DNA of 64,000 bases from Pocillopora verrucosa (taxonomy: Eukaryota > Cnidaria > Anthozoa > Scleractinia > Pocilloporidae), in contig NC_089325.1 of the NCBI RefSeq assembly GCF_036669915.1, forward strand, positions 6,613,900 to 6,677,899, read 5' to 3'. Every line of letters begins with the position of its first letter. Position 1 is the first letter of the stretch. The translations under genes were made by a program, and so were the position numbers. Shown here in pieces: positions 12,081 through 24,522 of this stretch. The notes under the pieces were generated by a model that saw only the letters and a list, made by a program, of their open reading frames with translations, had not been told where the DNA came from and did not search any database.

Positions 12081-13489
12081 GAATCTGAAGAGTTTTTACG
12101 TCTGGTATATAATAACATGTCATCTTACAGCTTACCGAGCGTCACGCAATTGCTTTTCTGCAATCCGCCTTCACGATTATTTGCACTATTGTGGAATATT
12201 CCTGGCCCATTTCTTGATGAAAATCGATCGCAATATTATTTCAAGCCTTCAATATAGTCTTCTTACTTTGCGCGCGAGTTGGTTGGTGTGATGTCTGTAC
12301 AGATTTTATCAACGTAATAAAAGTAGATGATGTGAACAACAGTGATGGTAAAGCAAGCTTAAAACGGCAGAAATCGCCAGAAAATACAACGGATACACAG
12401 GGTATGAGTAAGTTTTATTGATTTTACGAGAAAAATGTTCATATTTCGAAATATGTATCGTTGTAAATCGACCATACTTCGTTCCCTGTACTATTCCTTA
12501 TAACGTGCAGTTCCTCCCGTAACTTAACACCGAGTCACACAACGCGTGACGCGTTCATGAATTAATCGTTGGCTTTTTCTCGAGACGTGAGCTTGGGCCG
12601 CTTGTGACAAGACAATTGCGTAAACAATATTTAACATAACAACATTATACACAAAAAAACACAGGGTTTTGGATCACGTATTTATTAAAAAAGAATATCC
12701 ATACAACTACAATGAAAACAAACATAAGATTCACCTTTCTGATCGTGAAATTAATACCATTCGTACTGTTATCGTAGCTACGTTCCTTGCCATCAAGTGA
12801 ATCCAACATGTCGTCCTTCTTCACAAGCAGTTTGCATCCCATATAGTTATGTTCTTCAGTCTCACGGTAGAAGCGTTGTTTAATAGATTGCATAGAGTAT
12901 ATGCAGTTTGGTTTCAGATTTTGCTTTTTACAACAAGTGAACGGTTTTCAACTAAGACATTGGCATACTTAGCATACAAGGCATTCAAGGCTTTCATGGC
13001 TTTCAAGCGTTCGCGACTCAATCCGTTCCAAAATTACCGCTCAATAACATCTTTCAGAGTGGATTAGCCGCGATTAATACGACTTGTATATGCGTCTGTA
13101 AGTATTTTGCGCGTTTGCGCCATAATGCTCCAGGAGATCGCAATCCAAATACGTTGAAATACAAAACAACTGACCAAAGAGTTTTATTAGCAAAAATCAC
13201 GTGATTTGTCATGTGACCCGGCCCTGTCCGTGTATGACAACGTCAATCATCATCAAGATAACACGCGTGATCAGCATGTGAACACCTCATTGGACCACAG
13301 GATCACAGTTAGTTGTCATGGTGTCGAGGGATAACACGCGTGATCAGTATGTGAACACCTCATTGGATCACAGTTAGTTGTTGGATCACAGTTAGTTGAC
13401 ATGGTGTTGAGGGCCCAATGACCTCTGGGTACTATTGCGCAATTTTTTCCATTTTGTGGCGGAGGAAAAAAAAAAAAAAAAAAAAAAAA

Positions 13490-13672
13490 AGACGACAAAA
13501 AAACAAAGGCATTTTAAGACTGGGCTACCACAGGTATCCCAGTAAAAAAAAAAAAAGACAACAAAAAAACAAAGGCATTTTATGACTGGGTTACCACAGG
13601 TATCCCAGTAAAAAAGACGACAAAAAAACAAAGGCATTTTATGACTGGGCTACCACAGGTATCCCAGTAAAA
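13490..13672. repeat. Three-copy tandem repeat of about 60 bp with poly(A) tracts
   Basis: Three units each contain GACGACAAAAAAACAAAGGC, a central GACTGGG.TACCACAGG and end in TATCCCAGTAAAAA. Differences lie mostly in the poly(A) length. The short minus-strand open frame over it is a by-product of the repeat. Confidence 0.85.
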
Positions 13673-15442
13673 ATCATGTGTCAATTCACGAGTTTGCTCA
13701 CAGAGCACTTTGATTAGTCAAAGGTTTAGGAGCCGGGTCACATTAGAGCACATTGTTTGTATAATATATAAATCTGCCGACAAGTTGCGTTAAAAGGGTG
13801 CAATCTAAAGTGTAAAAAAATTTGCAAGAATCTTGCCAATTGCGAAAATTTCGCTCTGAAGAAGGGCTGACACTCGAAACGTCAGTTTTAAAACTCTTTA
13901 TGGTGACCAATTTACGTTTAGTGTCAACTCAGTAGACAATACTAAATTATCCTGTTACACTCTCCCACACAGCACCATGATTTCTTTAGAAATTTACCCC
14001 CTTTGCTCATTTAACCTTCATATTGTGGAATATGTACCTGAATAAAGTTACGACAAGAACTAAAGCGAAGTCCGCGCGTTCTGAAACAATGCCACATACA
14101 GAAAGCCTGCTGATAGCGCACTAATAATACGAAAATTGCTATGTTGTTCAGTTTTCTGAGACTGAAAAAGATAATTTCTCAAAAAAGCCAGAAAGCTGAG
14201 AAAATACGAGTATTTTTTGCCTTTTTATTCGCAAGAGATTTCTCGGGAATGACAAGGTTTTTTTCTTCTAGTTCGCCGGAAGTCCAATATGAAAGAATTA
14301 TGTCACTTATTTTTGTCACTTGTTTAAAAATTGGAAAGAATCTGTATCCCACTACAAAGAATCAAGCCAGAGACCCTCGGATTTTCCGAACTGATGCTGT
14401 ACCAATCAGAAGTTAACAGTAAATTACGATACTGACCCTAATATAATACTATTATCTGTGACAAGCTTGCTGAATTTGATTGCGTTTGGCATCAGTACAA
14501 AAGTGAGACAAATCTGACACTATACATTATTCCACATAAAGGTAATGAAGAAAGGTTGGAGGATTTTGCTGACAAATTTTTCCATGGAAAATGAGCCACA
14601 AATAGATTGTAGATATATCATTTTTGCACTCAGTTGAAAAAATTGGTCCGCAATGCGTACGTGTGTCTAATGCTGGGTTTTAGCGGTACTTCCTTTGGGT
14701 CTTGTTTTGTGTAGGTTTGGTTGCAAGTTCAATTCAACAATTTGAACAAGAATTGATTAAAATAATTTTAGCTGCAAGGTTAGGTGGCTAAAATCTGGAA
14801 TACAGAGACTGGAACATAGACATCAGGGATGAACAAGTTTATTGTAAAAAACAGCCTGCATTACAAAAGGAACCACAACTGTATGTATTTGATACAATAA
14901 GTAAGAACAAAACATGATTCAAGTTAGCAATTGTGATTTTTTTCTTTTACATCAGAAAATTTAATGAACATATAACTGTAATATAAAAAAAGAAATAGAA
15001 AGTTTAACAACAGGAGAGTATGAAGAAATGAGAACAGCTCTACTACTTGATAATTACTGAAGGTTTCAACTGAGACGGGTTACTGTTGTAATTGAAAATT
15101 ATAAGTGGTAACATCAGTAATCTGCATTAAAAGCCTCAAGTTCCTGTTGAAACTTTCTCTTCTCAATGTATAAGCATTAAAGAGACTGTTCATAAATGTA
15201 CTTCAGTTACAGTTTTCAATTGAATGTGCAAACTCCATAAAATATATAATATCTAAATACTTTTAAATACAAAAAGTCACTTGGGAGAAGGGGAATGCTA
15301 TAACAGAACATTGTCCCAGTGATAATAACATGAACATTTTGTCTTTAGTGAAAGATACAACAATGGCTTTGGTATCCTGTTAAATGGTAATATAGAGTGG
15401 ATGCATTCTGATTTTTACCATTATTTTGGTTCTTGCTGCAGT
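13673..15442. other. Noncoding stretch with MITE and SINE-like remnants
   Basis: A fragment of the GACGTTTCGAG MITE family lies at about 13855-13990. A block at 14335-14640 is the reverse complement of 39595-39885 and carries a tRNA-like segment. The right part up to 15442 may be the 3' tail of the Helitron. No gene is supported. Confidence 0.45.
14335..14410 (-). repeat. tRNA-derived SINE-like head, minus copy
   Basis: On the minus strand there is an A-box-like GATTGGTACAGCATC, an anticodon-arm-like segment around GGAAAATCCGA and a B-box-like GGCTTGATTC. The plus-strand copy at 39814-39890 is closer to a tRNA (TTGGTAGAGCATCGGA). It is probably a SINE remnant, not a working tRNA. Confidence 0.5.
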
Positions 15443-16399
15443 TTAGTTCTCTGCAACACTGACTGCAGCCACAACTTTAGTTTTCTTATCAAAGGTAACA
15501 AAGAGCATTGGTGTATTTAGGAATGCTTCAACAACAATATCTTCACTTAATGACTGCTTAGTGTCAACTTTAAACAACTGTAAGGCACTGAGCAAAGTAT
15601 CATTAAAAAATGTTACAGTGGTGTTAATGTCATCATGTCTCAGCAATGCCTGCAAGTGGTACTGACTGCTGCAAGCAGACACTTTCTGCCTGAGGTCACA
15701 TGTTTCACACTTTACTACATTCCCTGGTGTTGCTGGAAGCTTTTTGTTACACTTGCAGCATTGGCGATAGCACATGAAATTTTGAACACCAAGGACTTCA
15801 GCATTTGTTGATGTTTGGGTGAAGTAGTCTGGCAAATCACCTGGTGAAGCTACTTCCTCTTGGAAGGGATCAGCTGGTGAAATGGAACAGTCATGCTTTG
15901 GTGTAGTAAGGTAAATGGAGTAGTTGTCATTATCCTTCGTCACTTTAAGGTTACAGAAGTTTTATGTGTTGTCGTCTGCAACTTCTGTAATCAGGTCCTC
16001 CCACAGGGTTAGTTTGATTGATCCAAATGGATCTAGGAGGCAACAATCAGCTTTCGACTTCGTACCATCTCTTGCGATTATTTTCTTCACTCCAGATAAG
16101 TGGACCACTTTGGCTTTGAGATTAATAAGTTGGTTATTGGTAACATTCAAGAGCATTGAGATGTTCAGAGTCGAGGGAATCTCTTCTCGTAGAAAAGTGA
16201 TCTTCTTCAGTTCCTTTATTTGGACTCTTGCATTCATGAGAACACTGTCATTTTTAATAGTGAAGTTGCTAATCTTCACTGAGGACTTTTGTTTGCTGCA
16301 TCTTTCAAAGTCGAGATGCTTGCTTGAAGAGAAACAGACTCCACGTACTTTGGTCGCTTCTGTTTGAATAAGCATGTTAGGTTGTCCATTGTCGTTCAA
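15443..16399 (-). pseudogene. Helitron-associated RPA-like ssDNA-binding protein, one nonsense codon
   Basis: Two open stretches, 16399-15962 and 15943-15443, lie in the same frame, separated by one TAA (DDNT-stop-NFCNLKV). The first has an OB-fold-like pattern (AKVVHLSGVKKI, then LLDPFGSIKLTLWED). The second has a zinc-finger pattern with CYRQCCKCNKK and CETCDL, as in the C-terminal DNA-binding domain of RPA1. Helitrons of animals and plants often carry RPA-like genes, thought to protect single-stranded DNA during rolling-circle transposition. Apart from the stop it is well preserved. Confidence 0.7.
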
Positions 16400-16738
16400 G
16401 TCCTATTACAACTGAGGTGTGTCTACCTGAAGAGCGAAGAGAAATAAATGGTATCAGTAACTGTGAGTTGTAGAACAGGTATCAAAGAAAACTGCAATCT
16501 GTATGTACTACAAGGCACAAAAGCAATAATCATAAAATAAACATACCTGGATATGTGTTGCATATCACATATCTGCAGATTACCCCTTAGATGTCAATCA
16601 CAATGCATGATTGGTATCTAAGGTGTACATTTGAGTTAATTTCATTTTTTTGTACTCATTAACTATGAATATTCTCTTTAAGACAAAAAGAAAAACACAT
16701 GGAAGTTACAGTGAAGGTGACAAGAAAACCACAAAGGT

Positions 16739-18018
16739 CTATTTTTGAATCAATGCATAGATTGCTTTGTAATCAGAAAAATAAGTTTCTAAAATGTGTA
16801 CATGGATTTGTGATTCAGGTAAATTAGTGTAGACATGGTCTATAGTGGTCCTGTTATCAGTAGTAGAACATGATACCAGTTGTCTGTAACTGTGATCTCT
16901 TATAAACAGATTATAAAGAGGAATCTTATCTTTTTCATTTAACCAATTGATATTGAAATCGCCAATGAAAACTTTGAAACCTGAAATATCAAGGGTAAGA
17001 AGTCCGATCAATGCTGCACACATTTGTCTAATTGGCACTCTTGGTGACCGATATATGCCTATTATGGTAATATGTGGAACTGTTGTAACCCTAATGATAG
17101 TTATTTCAACACCACCAGTGTTGTTGCAAACTGGATACCCAGGTAGAAAAGGAATTTTACTGTACACTGCGGTTCCACCATAAGGTCTTGTATTGAAAAC
17201 GTCAAGTTGACTGTCATTTCTAAATAGGGTATACCAAGTGATGCTGTAGTCAGTATCACTGTCTAAGTAACATAACTGTGTTTCTGAGAACACATTTACA
17301 TCCATGTTTGAGTAGTCTTGCCATAAATTGGGGGCAAGAGATCCATAATCTGAGTTCTTCATATCTTTGAACACATAACTGTCCATAACAGGTTCTAGTT
17401 GAAACAAATCACCCAATGCAATTATGGTAATACCTCCAAATACCTCTTTGCTACCCTTGATATCCTTAAGTCTGTTATTTATTTGGACATTTAACATAGT
17501 ATTGCCTATCATTGATATTTCATCAAGAAATATAAGCTGAACAGCACGAAGTTTACATCTGAGGGTATTTAGTCTGCTTGAGTCAAGAGGTTTATATGTC
17601 TTTAGAGACTGGCATGCTGGTATTGCCAAGGCACTATGTACTGTGTTCCCTTTGATACCATAAGCAGCTTTTCCAGTAGGGGCAAGCAATAATATTTTAA
17701 CTTCATTAATGTTTTCGCCTGCTCTGGAATTGTTTTACTGCTGCTTGATATAGAGCTCTGATAAGATGGGACTTGCCCACTCCAGCTCCCCCCAGAGAGA
17801 AAATAGTAGAATGGTTTGTCAGATGTTTTAATAAGATGCAAAATGTGATAAAAAAATTCCTTTTGCTTCTTGTTTAGTGTTTGAATCAACTGCCTGTACT
17901 CTTGATCTTGATCATTAAGTATAAGTGGTTCACTACTTGATACAGGAAAAGGAATTCCAACATCATCTGATAAATCAAAGTTTTCATTAAAATCTGGGTG
18001 TAGATCTTTATCACCCAC
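16739..18018 (-). pseudogene. Helitron PIF1 helicase fragment joined to EEP endonuclease
   Basis: The 18018-17602 part leads into a Walker A site readable as SGGAGVGKS only after a one-base shift in a six-C run (17788-17793). A second shift follows before LLLAPTGKAAYG at about 17690. The next frame (17689-16739) carries LIFLDEISMI (Walker B) and ALGDLFQLEPV (motif III), then after APNLWQDY passes directly into an endonuclease/exonuclease/phosphatase domain: ETQL, GGTAVYSK, YRSP, IGDFNINWL, TIDHVYTNL and SDYKAI. Helicase motifs IV to VI are missing, so an in-frame internal deletion is likely. The normal role is 5'-3' unwinding for rolling-circle transposition. This copy cannot be active as read. 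Confidence 0.8.
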
Positions 18019-18026
18019 AGCCTCAC

Positions 18027-18446
18027 AGTGTTTTTGTTAGGGCCAGGACACCGGGACCTTTACTCGGCTATTTTAATTTTTGTCCCGGCTATTTTCACGC
18101 TCAGTTTGTACTAAAACTCCTGTGGAGACTATGGTCAGCCGACAGTTTTAAATTTGAACGTAAATTACGGTAAAATAAATAAAATTTTGTATTATTTCTC
18201 TGCTTTTGGGTATGTTTCTTTGTGATAAATTTTGTGCACGTGCAGCTAATTTGGAGTTCGTGACTTGAGACGTTATGAAACAAAACAAACGCATTTATCT
18301 GCACTCCCAAAGTTCGTCATCGGGGTATCGAATAACCTCCATTCGTGAGTAAATGTGTCAAAAATAAATAGTGTTACAAAACCTGGAAGCCTCGCGAGAA
18401 AAAAAAATGCGTATTTCCGTCGCAGTTTCTCATGGTGTTGTTCCAG
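18027..18446 (+). other. Left flank of the hAT-like gene, possible terminal repeat
   Basis: The start CAGTGTTTTTGTTAGGGCC resembles a hAT terminal inverted repeat. The matching right end was not found with confidence; a weak similarity is AACAAGAAAACACCAG near 21205-21220. The stretch then runs as noncoding DNA to a splice-acceptor-like GTTGTTCCAG at 18446. Confidence 0.35.
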
Positions 18447-21057
18447 ACCTCAGCACTTGTGGAGCACTGCAGTGGACAAAAACATCAAGATTCCATTGCA
18501 GCAGAAATGTTAAAGAGGACCTCGATTTTTCAAGAAAAACTTGACGAGCGTAACCTCCACAGGCATGAAATTCTGTATAGCGCTTTCATGTCATTGTACT
18601 GGCTGGTTCAGCATGGCATTGCCTACCGAAACTTCCCCTCCATGTTGAAGATGATGCGGACGATAGGACTGGAAAAGCTGGAGCATTTCCAACATGAATC
18701 ATTGTGGTCAGTAAGAGGAATCCTCACGACGATGGGCAGGGTAATAAAGGAAAAGATCACAAAAGCTGCTAACGAAGCAAAGTGTTATGGCCTCATGGTG
18801 GACGATGTTACTGACATTCAAGTGAAAGAACAAAACATCATTTTCATCCAGTATGTGGAAAATGCAAATGTGCAAATCCGCTTTTTAGCTGTCAAAGATC
18901 TTATGGAGGATGCTGTGTCACCGAACGCCAAAACCATCACTGACAACATTAAAGAAGAACTGGCTAAGGATGACCTTGACGTTCAAAAATTCCTGAGTTT
19001 GGCGTCTGATGGAGCTTCAGTAATGGTTGGCAAGAATAATGGCGTAGCAGCACTGCTCAAAAGGGAGAACCCAAGACTGGTCAACGTTCACTGTATCTGC
19101 CACAGACTGGCATTAGCTTGTGGGGACTCCAACAACGAGGTGGAGTACATGCTAACCATAGAACGCCTACTGGTTCAGCTGTACAAGTGGCTCGAAAACT
19201 CCTGTGTGAAGACGGCAGCGTATCTTAAGATGCAATTAAGACTTAGAGACATGCAGCTTCCCGCTGACGAGTCTAAACGACACAAAATTGGTCACAAACT
19301 CCAACGGGCTTGCAGAACACGGTGGCTGTCCACAGACAAAGCGGTGCAGGGGGTTTGGTAGGACTACACTGCAATTCTTTTAACGCTCAGTGCTGACGAG
19401 TTCCGAAATGATGCAACTGCCATTGGTCTACTATCCCAGATGAAGACCGTGAAATTCATAGGTAAAAAATGAGATTTTTAATCTGGGTTAAGAAAGGCCT
19501 GTGTATGTACTTAGAAGACTTTGTTAAAGTCTGATGTTTTTATTGACAAGTCTAGTGAACAAATGATTCAACGGCATTATGTTTCTTCTTTTTTCTGTAG
19601 GGAGTATTTATATCCTGAAGATGATTCTTCCTATCCTCACAACAATCAGCAAATGTTTCCAAGCTGGTGTAGTTTCATTTGCCAAGATTGTTCCTACACT
19701 TCAGTATGCCAAGGAACAACTCAAGCAAATTGCTACCAACGAGACACCTATCGCAGTGCTAAAACAGGTACACTTTATCTACATGTTTTATTGTAACTGT
19801 AATGTATGTATTATCAATGTAGTTTTATAAGTTGTCAAGTTGTTCTAGTGAAAATCAGGGTGAAAACCTGTATATTTCTTAGTTATCATAACAGTTACCG
19901 ACGTATAGTTAAATATCAATTATGCTACGAGAATAAAAAAAACAATTACATTATCAGATTTTCTGTCATTCTTCATACAGGACTTGCAACCTGAAGGACG
20001 ACTCCAACTTGTTTTGAAGGACTTAAGAGCAAGAGACCAGCCAGACCAGTCACTGCCAACATCCCACCAAGAAACTCAACTCAAAAGCTTTTTGAAGAAG
20101 TATGTTGGTGCCCTGACTGGAAACATTGATGCACGGTTCCAGGAGTCCTCTCCCGTACTTGATTCCTTCAAGATATTTGATTTACTTTCTGTTCCTACAA
20201 AAACCGACGATGGCTTCAGGTATTGTCTACTTTGGGTACTTTGATATCATGGTTTTAACATTAAACAAATTAGACCACTGTTTGGTTTATGCTTTTTCAT
20301 TTACTGTTTTACAATTTCTTTTTCTTAAAGTGAATATGGCTCCAGCATGATTAAGAAGTTGGCCGACCATTACTTCCCAGGGCCTCAGCATGCAGAAGAT
20401 CACCAACAGCTTATTGTGGAATGGCAAAAGGCAAAATATGACCTACTGCAGTGGAAGGAAAATGATCTGCCACAAGCTATTCGTCAGGGGGAAGGTTCAA
20501 TTACAGCTACTGATTGGTGCCTATCCAAGCTGATGCAGCCACCCTATAGATCTCACTATCCCATGCTGTCATTCATGGCTGAAGTTTGTCTAAGTTGCCC
20601 AGACAGTAATGCTTGGCCTGAGAGGGGAGCCAGTGTCCTGAAATGGCAGAAGAACAGGTTGCGGTCAAGAATCAAAAATGATTTGCTAAACCCCTTGTTG
20701 CACATTTCTATCAATGGGCCCAAACAACAGTCAAAGGAGTTGCCATCCTTAATCCGTGATGTGGTTGCAGAGTGGCTGAAAGAAAAGGATAGAAGGAAGC
20801 TTAAAAAGCTTCCTCCCATCTCAGCTACTGTGGCCTCATCTTCCTTGGCAGAAGCAGTCCCATACCATCCACCAACACTCGATGAAGCCATTCCACATGA
20901 TCTAGATGTACCATCCTCCGTGGAAGTTGATGATTCACAAAGCATCAAGAGTGAGCCAAATGTCGACGCGTATGTTGCTGCTCTCCAGCTTGAATGCGAT
21001 GAGAAAAGCCACAACATGGAAGATTCTGACTATGAATCAGACTATTTCTCTGATTAG
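18447..21057 (+). pseudogene. hAT-like transposase gene (ZNF862/DUF4371 type), one nonsense codon
   Basis: I read exons 18447-19461, 19601-19767, 19981-20219 and 20331-21057, all with GT/AG borders in frame. The N-terminus keeps the end of a TTF-type zinc finger (HCSGQKHQDSIAAEML). The middle has typical transposase-fold segments (LMVDDVTDIQVKEQ, SLASDGASVMVGKNNGV, NVHCICHRLALAC, CRTRWLSTDKAVQGVW). The last exon carries the hAT dimerisation-type motif AWPERGASVLKWQKNRLRSR and an acidic tail. A TAG at 19359-19361 interrupts the frame just after AVQGVW; the same frame continues (DYTAILLTL), so one base change would explain it. It lies on the opposite strand between the Rep and helicase halves of the Helitron. 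It is either a recently dead hAT copy or a read-through or edited gene. Confidence 0.75.
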
Positions 21058-21455
21058 CTATAAAGTATCAAGTATAGATAATTCATTGCTCTGAGTTGTC
21101 TTAGGTTAATCACACCATAAATGAATGCATTTCTGAGCCAAAAAATGATTATTTTTAAAGAAGAAATAAATTATCAAGGAAAATGTTTTTACTTGTGAAT
21201 TGAAAACAAGAAAACACCAGTTCTTGACATATGAAGAGCATCCTGACTGCAGAAAGATACATTATGGATTATTGAAGCTGAAAGGTATGTGTTTTATATA
21301 GGAGTATTATAGATTTATACCATGTGAACTTTACAACTTTGAAAATAAATATTAAAATTGTGAAAAAGCCAAAGTTGTCATTTATTTCTTAAGCATTTTG
21401 GTATGTAATCCGTACTACAAGTTGCATGTTTCATAGTAACAAATGCCATATTATA
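21058..21455. other. Spacer between hAT-like gene and Helitron Rep remnant
   Basis: I see no coding sequence. AATAAA motifs around 21165 and 21345 could serve the hAT-like gene. The right terminus of the hAT-like insertion should lie here or just inside 21456-21490, but I could not fix it. Confidence 0.4.
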
Positions 21456-22353
21456 TCAGCCAATATAAGAACAGAAAGTGTGCAAAAGTAGCCTCAAATG
21501 CACCCATTTGGGCCTAAAATTTTCAATTGCATATCTTTGCAAAAGACCACCTGTGTATACTTCTTCACAATCATCTTCCATTTCTAAAATGTCATTAATA
21601 GGCTTAAGAAGCTGTACTCTTTTATTAGGAGACGCAGTATTTATAAATATCACTTGGCGCGATGATTTCTTCATAGGAAGCTGTAGAACAATGTAAACAG
21701 CTTCTTGTGCACTTATCTCAACACTGTTCAAAAATTTGTTTCCGATATCTCTGACTTGTTGTTTGATGTTAGAATTTCCTTTCCTAGCTTCAGCAGATGC
21801 TTGTCGCAAAAGTTCGCTCATTCCTTTTTGAGCTTTAGAAATATAAGACACTATATACATAGCACATGCATACACATCAAGAACAAATTGAATATCCATA
21901 TTTGCTCTCCATGCCTTAAGGCAAGCTGGGTTGTAATTGTTAATTCTTAACTCATTTGGTTCTCTTTTCAAAAAGATAGATGGAGAATTTAAAGTTGACC
22001 TGATAGGCAATCTATAGTTATTTTCAGTGACACCTAACTTGACAAGCAGCTCATTAAAGGTAACTAATTCACCTTCTTTTAAATCATTCAATTGTTTCTG
22101 GATAGTTTTCCAATTTTCTTTGTGTTGTTTCATTTCATTTGCTGGTTCACCAATTTCTGCAGTTGTAGATAATCAACTGGCCATTTACAACTAATGATCT
22201 GATCAATGAAGTCTGTAACAATAGCATCATCATCAACTCCAAATACTGGTGCACTGTCTAGCCATATAAGCATGTGGATGTGAGGTGAGCCTCGCTGCTG
22301 GTATTCCACTCTATAGAACCAGTCAGATATTTTGCCCAGAGGTTGGGCTCCTT

Positions 22354-22357
22354 TTAA
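22354..22357. repeat. Left TTAA target-site duplication
   Basis: TTAA directly abuts the terminal repeat of the element at 22358-24518. The same four bases occur at 24519-24522. Removing the element and one TTAA restores the Helitron Rep reading frame. Confidence 0.85.
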
Positions 22358-24518
22358 AGAGCATGTAAACCCAAAAAACGTTCATTTTCTTTTCACATAG
22401 ATGTTTAGTAAATATATCAAGTACACCAAAGGTACCATTCGTTTTTTCTCAAAAGTCCATTTTCACTTTGTAAAAGCTCTTCCAAATTCGAAACAAATGA
22501 CGCAAATTTGAAGCGACAATTTGTGAAATTTGTACAAGGTCAAATTTCACAAATTGTTTGTAGCAGTCATTTTTCTTCCTGGTGCTGTACCGAAGATTCA
22601 GGCCTTACTAGAAGCAAATTATTCGGAAGTATAAAAACGACCCATACAGTCGGTAGACGACGAGGATTCGGAAGTGGCCGACCGAACTGAGAAGAAGTTG
22701 AGCTCTTTAAAAGTTAGAGGTCAACGGAGACAGTACAAAATCGATTTACATGAAAACGTTTCGTTGATTAAACAACGATAGCTTTATTGGTTCTATAAAA
22801 ACATCTTTTTTCTCATCTAATGAAAGATTATGGGGAAGCCAGTTGTTCGGGAGCCAGCGCTGAGCCCATAAAAGACACTGACTCCTCTGATCCTTTGCCT
22901 GAATTCGAAACACGTATCAAAGAAAGAGAATTCGTTGATGTCAGTGTGTAATAACGTGATCTGGGATTTTGTTGGTTCGATGCAAAGAATTCTATACAGG
23001 ATCCCATAATCAACCCTTATTTTCTATAACAAAATCCATGCCAGCCCCACTTGGTGCTTCCTTTGAGAAACCCTGCAGAGAAACAGCAGAAGAATTTGTG
23101 TCACGATTTTCACAGCAGTGAAAATACATTCAAAGGTCAGAAGGACAATATTCATCATTTTGAGTACAACTTAAAAGATCCTGATTTCAGCTTGCAAAAC
23201 TATCTTTTCAGTATTTCAAATCGAAGCAAACAAAAACAGAGTTGGATAATTATGAAGGCCTCACAAGGAAATGTATATGGTACAACTTGTTTATCGATGG
23301 AAATGCTTCGGAGATGAAGGAAAGCAATACATAAATATCTCATAAAGAACGGGCATAACCTCCAGTGCTGTAAGACATAAATAACTAAGATATGCATTAA
23401 CATATACCTTTGTTTCTCTCAAAGGTTTGCCGGTTTTAATCCAGTGTAAGGCGATCCAAAATTCGCTGGAAAAATGTTTCGGATATTGTTTAACGCACAG
23501 GATGGCACAGCGACCCTGAAGTGTTTGCCGAGATATTCCCAACACCAACGAACAAGCTATCTGTAGGCAATTTAGCGAAATTTCCTGCCAGGAAAGAAGC
23601 GAAAAACAACTAGCTCTAGTACTGTATTATTAAGTCAATGGCAAAAACAACCCAAGCAAATCGATCTCAAAATGTAACAAAACAGATGAAACAGAAAACA
23701 TTTAGCTTACTCGTTTCCGGTGTGATTATCTGTGCCTTGCTGCTGCCTGTACGCGCAATTGGCCGTCTCCAGCACCCAGAAATCAAGACAAATTGACTGA
23801 AAACCTGGATGCTCAGTGATACAACTTATCTGGGTTTCAGGCCCTTGCTACTCTACTTTTTGCCACAATTGCCCGATTTCCGCACAACAACCACTTTCAT
23901 GAGTTGTCGGCATTGGTTGAAAAGTTCCACACTCGCACCTTTGATAATTTTATATAAAACACTCTCAGAAGCTCAAGTTTAAAAAATTTCTGTTGCATTC
24001 TTTTAGATTGTATCCTCGCTTTATTGGATTTTCATGTCAAATACAAATAAATCACACAGTAGATTAAATACCAGTCTGAGTTTCCGAGACGGTCGCATCG
24101 CTGTCGACATGTTCTGTACTGTCTTAGTGCGGATCGCTTCGGTGAACCCTACGCGGCTCATATTGTTAAGAACGTGGCCCAGACTCTCCTGAAGATTCTG
24201 GATTATCCCCATCGCTGTCATGTACTAAGCTTAAGGCATTCGAGTCGCTATCTTCTGAAAAAATATCTTCCAAACTACCGCTACTTACACGAACTCCCAG
24301 ACCAGTTCTACTGGGGAATATGTGTTGCGCAATATTTTGGTTCCACCGCTTACGTCACGACTTCTCGCTATTGTTTTTACCGGAAATGGAATTCAAGTTG
24401 AAAATGCCGATTTTCTCCTAAAATAAGTCGAATTGGACAAAACGAATTTCAAATTCGTTTTCTACGCCACTTTTTACATAGTATAAGAAAAACATGTATT
24501 TTTGGGTTTACATGCCCT
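22358..24518. mobile_element. TTAA-flanked DNA transposon, 2161 bp, inserted in the Helitron Rep
   Basis: The ends are inverted repeats: AGAGCATGTAAACCCAAAAA at the left and AGGGCATGTAAACCCAAAAA read inward from the right (one mismatch in 20). Both are flanked by TTAA, the target preferred by piggyBac-like elements, though the terminal bases are not the usual CCC. No intact transposase is visible. At 22508-22640 a decayed stretch reads CSSHF and, one frame over, PGAVPKI, resembling the end of a THAP zinc finger. Other open frames inside are short and unrecognised. It is a non-autonomous or degraded element. Confidence 0.85.
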
Positions 24519-24522
24519 TTAA
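24519..24522. repeat. Right TTAA target-site duplication
   Basis: This is the second copy of the TTAA flanking the transposon at 22358-24518. Confidence 0.85.

Larger units (their letters stand above)
8902..13440. other. Gene-poor stretch with dispersed repeats
   Basis: No gene is supported. It contains a small inverted-repeat element at 9175-9513, a short PstI-like repeat at 12000-12080, and a block near 12460-12600 related to 37620-37745 (shared TTGTAAATCGACCATA and CTCGAGACGTGAGCTTGGG). Missing 5' exons of TAZ gene 1 may lie here but I could not identify them. A possible minus exon near 12740-12893 has no recognisable product. Confidence 0.4.

Noticed and set aside
20556..21017. A 153-codon frame on the minus strand
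   Set aside because: It is antisense to the last exon of the hAT-like gene and has no independent support.
18019..21497. An 8-bp target duplication (AGCCTCA) framing the hAT-like gene inside the Helitron
   Set aside because: AGCCTCA occurs at both sides, but joining the flanks there does not restore the Helitron frame and no matching right terminal repeat ends at that point.
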